Shown: piece by piece, positions 7,784 through 10,586 of the stretch
Numbering within the stretch: the stretch's first letter is position 1
Layout: each line of letters begins with the position of its first letter
Source of the DNA: Candidatus Didemnitutus sp.
Lineage (GTDB): Bacteria > Verrucomicrobiota > Verrucomicrobiia > Opitutales > Opitutaceae
Reading direction: 5' to 3'
NCBI GenBank assembly: GCA_030682505.1
Contig: JAUXOH010000173.1
Coordinates: 1-10,586 of the forward strand
Length of the DNA: 10,586 nt
Program-made: the position numbers and the translations under genes
The notes under the pieces: generated by a model
The model's input: only the letters and a program-made list of their open reading frames with translations
What the model was told of the DNA's origin: nothing
The model's database searches: none

Positions 7784-8362
7784 ATGCCCCGGGGTGTGCT
7801 GCTCGTTATCGATAACTACGATTCGTTCACTTTCAACCTGGTCCAATACTTCGGCCAGCTCGGGGTGAGCATGCGGGTATTCCGCAATGACAAGATCACC
7901 GCGGCCGAGGCCGAGCAGCTCAATCCCGACCGTGTGCTGATTTCACCCGGACCAGCCACACCCAACGAAGCCGGCGTCAGCCTCGACCTGTTTCGGGTTT
8001 TTGCCGGCCGGAAGCCGATTTTCGGTGTTTGCCTAGGGCATCAGGCTATGGGGCAGTATTTCGGAGGCAAAGTCATCCGCGCCAGTCGCCTGATGCACGG
8101 CAAACGCTCGCCCATCCTCCATCGGGGAACCGATGTTTTCCAAGGCCTGCCCTCACCCTTTCAGGCCGCCCGCTACCACTCGTTGCTGGTCGAACGCGAC
8201 TCCCTGCCCGATTGCCTCGAAATCACCGCGGAAACCGCCGAAGGCGAAATCATGGGCCTGCGACACAAACAAATGCCGATTTGGGGTGTCCAATTCCACC
8301 CGGAGTCCATCGCCACCGAACACGGCATGGCTATTCTAAGTAACTTTCTTACGCTTAATTAG
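7784..8362 (+). CDS. Glutamine amidotransferase subunit of anthranilate/aminodeoxychorismate synthase (PabA/TrpG)
   Basis: A 192-residue class I glutamine amidotransferase that releases ammonia from glutamine for its chorismate-using partner. Visible: IDNYDSFTFNLVQYF (9-23), the family opening; ISPGPATPNEAG (53-64) forming the oxyanion strand; nucleophile C83 in GVCLGHQ; HGKRSPI; the YHSL motif (131-134); and H172 and E174 in GVQFHPES, completing the triad. The length is normal. The same subunit can serve tryptophan (TrpG) or folate (PabA) synthesis, and many bacteria use one for both. No trpE, pabB, trpD or pabC is next to it, so I leave the symbol blank. It is transcribed divergently from tgt across a 108-bp gap. 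There is no Shine-Dalgarno sequence before the ATG. Confidence 0.95.
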   Translation: MPRGVLLVIDNYDSFTFNLVQYFGQLGVSMRVFRNDKITAAEAEQLNPDRVLISPGPATPNEAGVSLDLFRVFAGRKPIFGVCLGHQAMGQYFGGKVIRASRLMHGKRSPILHRGTDVFQGLPSPFQAARYHSLLVERDSLPDCLEITAETAEGEIMGLRHKQMPIWGVQFHPESIATEHGMAILSNFLTLN

Positions 8363-8366
8363 ACAC

Positions 8367-8389
8367 TGAAGGCGTCCTTCAAATTTTCC
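8367..8389 (+). terminator. Probable weak terminator after the amidotransferase gene
   Basis: TGAAGG-CGT-CCTTCA is a 6-bp stem with a 3-nt loop starting 5 bp after the stop codon, followed by AATTTTCC. The stem is short but well placed, and a modest T run follows. If it works, nrdR needs its own promoter in the remaining 60 bp, where I see no convincing one. Confidence 0.4.
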
Positions 8390-8453
8390 GGCCCCCGATC
8401 GCCAGCCTTCCCCTGGGGGGATTTTGCGATATGGGTGGGGACCGACTAATTCC

Positions 8454-8936
8454 ATGCGTTGCCCCAAGTGCACCTCGATTGAGGACAAAGTGATCGATTC
8501 GCGCATCGCCCGCGACGGCAACACCATCCGTCGCCGCCGCGAGTGCCTCGAATGCGGCTATCGCTTCACGACCAATGAAGGCCTCGTCCGCGACAACCTG
8601 ATCGTCGTCAAACGCGACGGCCGCACCGAACCGTTCATGCGCGACAAGCTCGTCGCCGCCGTTCGCGCCGCCTGCCACAAGCGCCCGATCGATGGCGAAC
8701 AGATCTCCATGCTCGTCGAAGACGTGATCGATGTCCTCGAAGCCGAGTTCGAGAGCCAGGTGCCGACCCGCGCAATCGGAGAGCACGTAATGCAGCGCCT
8801 CCGCAAGATGGACCAGGTCGCCTACGTGCGCTTCGCCAGCGTCTACAAGGAGTTCCGCGACGTGACCGAATTCGTCGACGAGATCACCAGCCTTGAATCA
8901 TTCGCCCCTGACCCTACGGTCAGGCCGAAGAAATGA
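8454..8936 (+). CDS. nrdR: Transcriptional repressor NrdR
   Basis: A 160-residue zinc-ribbon/ATP-cone regulator that represses ribonucleotide reductase genes when bound to dATP/ATP. Visible: MRCPKC at the start and CLECGYRFTTNE (31-42), giving zinc ligands C3, C6, C31 and C34. The conserved basic stretch RDGNTIRRRREC (20-31) contacts DNA. The ATP-cone runs from about 50 (VVKRDGRTEPF) to about 136 and includes Q121-VAYVRFASVYKEF, a family hallmark. I chose the ATG at 8454 because NrdR proteins begin MxCPxC; an ATG 30 bp upstream adds an unrelated decapeptide. The last 15 or so residues are a variable tail. The stop overlaps the next start (ATGA), implying translational coupling. I see no NrdR-box pair or nrd gene in the window. 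Confidence 0.97.
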   Translation: MRCPKCTSIEDKVIDSRIARDGNTIRRRRECLECGYRFTTNEGLVRDNLIVVKRDGRTEPFMRDKLVAAVRAACHKRPIDGEQISMLVEDVIDVLEAEFESQVPTRAIGEHVMQRLRKMDQVAYVRFASVYKEFRDVTEFVDEITSLESFAPDPTVRPKK

Positions 8937-9415
8937 CGCGTTCCGCCAAACTGCGCCGGTTGCATTTTCTCAATGCGCTCTTCGCGCCCCTGACCGGCCA
9001 CGATCTTTATCTCGCCGAGCAACTCGACGCCGCGATCACCACGAGCCTCGACGAGGCCACCGACGACGAGCACACGTCCAGCGACCCCGCTTTTGTCACC
9101 GCGGCGGCGCTGCTTTTCGCCAAACTTTGCCACGCGAACGAGACGCATGGCTTCTTCCATTGGGATGCGGCCGTGGACGCCACCGGCGGCACGCCGCTTT
9201 TCGCGCGCGCCGGCCTGATGCAGGGCCTGAAAGGACTCGCGCCTTTTGCCGAAGCCACCGTGCTGGTCACCAACCTCCGCTCGGCCCACTGTCCCGAGAC
9301 CAAGCGTTGGACAGAGCGTCGTCGTCGCGACTACGACGATACGCTCACGCTTCTGCGCGAACTCACCGTCGCCCGCACTCGCCGGAATGCGAACGTGAAC
9401 CTGCTGTTTCTTTGA
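8933..9415 (+). CDS. Protein of unknown function coupled to nrdR
   Basis: I do not recognise this 160-residue protein. It starts at an ATG overlapping the nrdR stop as ATGA, with GAAG just before it, so it is probably translated by coupling. It looks soluble, with no signal peptide and no membrane segment. Helix-forming Ala/Leu/Arg-rich stretches dominate: about 1-40, 52-67 (AFVTAAALLFAKLCHA), 93-112 and 120-150. A central GFFHWDAAVDATGG (73-86) and the C-terminal RRRRDYDDTLTLLREL followed by an Arg-rich tail are the most distinctive parts. Two cysteines (C66, C119) are too far apart for an obvious metal site. A competing frame over 8893-9444 gives an arginine-rich product with no low-complexity-free core, so this frame is preferred. 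Coupling suggests co-expression with NrdR, but nothing shows a role in nucleotide metabolism. Confidence 0.75.
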   Translation: MTRSAKLRRLHFLNALFAPLTGHDLYLAEQLDAAITTSLDEATDDEHTSSDPAFVTAAALLFAKLCHANETHGFFHWDAAVDATGGTPLFARAGLMQGLKGLAPFAEATVLVTNLRSAHCPETKRWTERRRRDYDDTLTLLRELTVARTRRNANVNLLFL

Positions 9416-9489
9416 CCACCACAAAAAACACGAAACCCCGATGACCGCTCACAGATTTTCGTGTTTTTTGTGTATTTCGTGGTGACCAC
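9414..9489. repeat. Long inverted repeat built from 9-nt TTTYGTG units
   Basis: Perfect 16-bp arms, CACAAAAAACACGAAA (9420-9435) and TTTCGTGTTTTTTGTG (9457-9472), flank a 21-nt loop. The right side reads as three 9-nt units ending in GTG (ATTTTCGTG, TTTTTTGTG, TATTTCGTG) and then GTGACCAC. The left side is the complement of two such units followed by GTGGTC, so the arms differ by one 9-nt unit. The outermost bases GACCAC and GTGGTGACCAC also complement each other. The element begins within the stop codon of the unknown gene and ends 8 bp before the HIT start. As RNA it would form a stable AU-rich hairpin with a U6 run and might attenuate transcription into the HIT gene. Similar TTTCGTG strings are, from memory, scattered in other genomes; this is not verified. 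Confidence 0.75.
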
Positions 9490-9497
9490 TGCCTGCA

Positions 9498-9839
9498 ATG
9501 AAGACGATCTTCCAGAGAATCATCGACCGCGAGATCCCGGCCAAGATCGCGCACGAGGACGAACGCTGCATCGCCATTCACGACGTCAATCCGCAGGCCC
9601 CCGTGCACGTGCTCGTGATCCCGAAATCGCCCATTGCCCGCGTGGGTGCAGCCACCGCCGATGATTCCTCCACGCTGGGGCATTTGCTTCTCACTGCGGC
9701 GGCCGTCGCGAAAAAACTCGGCCTGGCCGAGTCTGGCTTTCGCCTCGTGATCAACAATGGCCAGGATGGCGGCGAGACCGTGCCCCACCTGCACGTCCAC
9801 CTGCTCGGCGGACGACCGCTCGCGTGGCCCCCGGGCTGA
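9498..9839 (+). CDS. HIT-family (HINT-like) nucleotide-binding hydrolase
   Basis: A 113-residue histidine-triad protein of the HINT branch, which hydrolyses purine nucleoside phosphoramidates and related AMP conjugates in the cytosol. Visible: the opening TIFQRIIDREIPAKI (3-17) with the C/IF..I..REIPA motif; HDVNPQAPVHVLVIPK (28-43), which packs around the nucleotide; FRLVINNGQDGGETVPHLHVH (81-101), whose H97-L-H99-V-H101 is the triad with H99 as nucleophile by family analogy; and LLGGRPLAWPPG at the end, also standard. The length fits. No Shine-Dalgarno sequence precedes the ATG, which lies 8 bp past the 9-nt-unit inverted repeat. The physiological substrate of bacterial HINT is generally uncertain. 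The gene is followed by a strong shared terminator. Confidence 0.96.
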   Translation: MKTIFQRIIDREIPAKIAHEDERCIAIHDVNPQAPVHVLVIPKSPIARVGAATADDSSTLGHLLLTAAAVAKKLGLAESGFRLVINNGQDGGETVPHLHVHLLGGRPLAWPPG

Positions 9840-9881
9840 TCTCGCTTCGTGCTCCGGTGATCGTTGCCCGCGACACCCAAG

Positions 9882-9913
9882 AAAAAGCCCGCGAATCTTC
9901 GCGGGCTTGGTTT
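9882..9913. terminator. Bidirectional Rho-independent terminator
   Basis: AAGCCCGCGAA-TC-TTCGCGGGCTT is an 11-bp perfect palindromic stem, realistically 9 bp with a 6-nt loop. On the minus strand it is followed by TTTTTC, a textbook terminator for the S9 peptidase gene, which ends at 9951. On the plus strand it is followed by GGTTTG, a weaker tail for the HIT gene. It sits between two convergent genes, as expected. Confidence 0.85.
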
Positions 9914-9918
9914 GGGCA

Positions 9919-9938
9919 CCGGGCGACACCGCGCCCGG
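9919..9938. other. Second GC-rich hairpin between HIT and S9 peptidase genes
   Basis: CCGGGCG and CGCCCGG make a 7-bp stem around a 6-nt loop, 12 bp before the S9 peptidase stop and next to the main terminator. It has no T run of its own. It may stabilise the 3' end of the minus-strand transcript or simply be chance in GC-rich sequence. Confidence 0.3.
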
Positions 9939-9950
9939 GTTGGCTTCAGC

Positions 9951-10586
9951 TCAGTTCAGGTATTTGGCCCACCAGGCGTGGAGTTCGCTGTAGAAATACC
10001 GGCTGTTCTCGCCCTTGAGCACCCAATGGTTCTCGTCGGGAAACACGACCAACCGGCTCGGCACCTGCAGGCGCTGTTGCACCGCCCAATTCTGCAGCGA
10101 TTGATTCAGCGGCACCCGGAAATCGTTTTCGCCCACCGTAATCAGAATCGGGGTCTTGAAACCGGTCCCTTTCGCGTGGTTGCCCGCTTGATAAAGCGGG
10201 CTTTGCTCCAGCCACACGGGGCTCTCGCCCCACGGCACTCCGCCATTCTGCGTTTCCCGACTCCACATTACGTCACTGGTGGACCATTGCGACGCGAGAT
10301 CCATCAGGCCCGCGTGAGAGTAGATGCACTTGTAGTGCGTCGTCGTTGCTTGCAGCCAGTTCGCCATGTGGCCGCCGTAGCTGGCGCCGCCCGCGGCGAG
10401 CCGGGTGCCATCAACAAAACTGTAACGCTGCACGGCTTCGGCCACCGCCTCGTTCACCTCGTCCGAAGGCGTCTTGAGTGGATCGAGCTTGATACGCCGG
10501 GAGAATTCTTCGCCAAAACCGGTCGAGCCGGTATAGTTCGTCAGCAGGATCACGTAGCCCGGACTCGCGAGCAGGTGGTAGTTCCA
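9951..10586 (-). CDS. S9-family (DPP5-like) serine peptidase, C-terminal part (runs off right edge)
   Basis: The last 211 residues of a prolyl-oligopeptidase-family enzyme are visible. They form the alpha/beta-hydrolase catalytic domain that cleaves short peptides, usually in the periplasm or outside the cell. The open frame continues to the right edge, so the beta-propeller and any signal peptide lie beyond it. In visible numbering: ASPGYVILLTNYTGSTGFGEEF (8-29), whose NYTGSTGFG matches the NPTGSTxFG of fungal/bacterial DPP5 rather than the NPRGSTGYG of most S9 peptidases; nucleophile S69 in GGASYGG; the acid D155 in TVGENDFRVP; and catalytic H187 in FPDENHWVLK. VPSRLVVFPDENHW is also very close to DPP5 as I recall it. 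A C-terminal WWAKYL ends the domain. The gene is convergent with the HIT gene and has a strong terminator 38 bp after its stop. Confidence 0.95.
   Translation of the reverse strand, partial: WNYHLLASPGYVILLTNYTGSTGFGEEFSRRIKLDPLKTPSDEVNEAVAEAVQRYSFVDGTRLAAGGASYGGHMANWLQATTTHYKCIYSHAGLMDLASQWSTSDVMWSRETQNGGVPWGESPVWLEQSPLYQAGNHAKGTGFKTPILITVGENDFRVPLNQSLQNWAVQQRLQVPSRLVVFPDENHWVLKGENSRYFYSELHAWWAKYLN

Noticed and set aside
7676..7846. N-terminal extension of tgt to 7846
   Set aside because: It would overlap the divergent amidotransferase gene, and the extra 57 residues are not TGT-like.
8363..8453. Search for an NrdR box upstream of nrdR
   Set aside because: No pair of 16-nt palindromic NrdR-box-like sites is visible; the only AT-rich spot is a single GATATGG.
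8893..9444. A 183-codon plus-strand frame overlapping the gene after nrdR
   Set aside because: Its product is extremely Arg/His-rich and starts inside nrdR. The alternative frame has an ATGA overlap and a balanced composition.

Overview
This GC-rich window looks like ordinary chromosomal DNA from a member of the Verrucomicrobiota, most likely Opitutales/Opitutaceae. The assignment rests on protein character. SecA has the long preprotein-crosslinking insertion and the RIDRQLRGRC-type motif that I recall from chlamydial SecA. Most starts have little or no Shine-Dalgarno sequence, and small secreted or AsmA-like proteins of unknown role lie between housekeeping genes. No sequence search was run, so the taxonomy is inference.

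Layout. On the minus strand, positions 1-3632 hold secA followed 34 bp downstream by the 5' part of lnt (apolipoprotein N-acyltransferase), which runs off the left edge. The two form a probable envelope-biogenesis operon. Next on the minus strand is a UDP-glucuronate decarboxylase (3789-4715), supplying UDP-xylose for surface glycans. Divergent from it, on the plus strand, are a secreted protein of unknown function (4883-5470) ending in a clear hairpin terminator, and a membrane-anchored AsmA-like protein (5684-6436). The gap between those two holds a five-copy 7-nt repeat array. tgt (queuosine tRNA modification) follows on the minus strand. Divergent from tgt is a plus-strand run: a glutamine amidotransferase of the PabA/TrpG family, nrdR (regulator of ribonucleotide reductase genes), an unknown protein whose start overlaps the nrdR stop, and a HIT-family protein. 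A long inverted repeat built of 9-nt units lies between the last two. A strong bidirectional terminator then separates the HIT gene from the 3' end of a minus-strand DPP5-like S9 peptidase that runs off the right edge.

How the genes relate. secA, lnt, the decarboxylase, the AsmA-like protein and the secreted protein all concern the cell envelope. tgt, the amidotransferase, nrdR and the HIT gene are unconnected housekeeping functions in tRNA, folate/tryptophan and nucleotide metabolism.

I found no defence system, mobile element, CRISPR array, tRNA or rRNA, and nothing I would call a new biological system. The points most worth a second look are the TGT that has lost two of its four zinc ligands, the two short-unit intergenic repeats, the palindrome with flanking direct repeats upstream of the secreted protein, and the two unrecognised genes.
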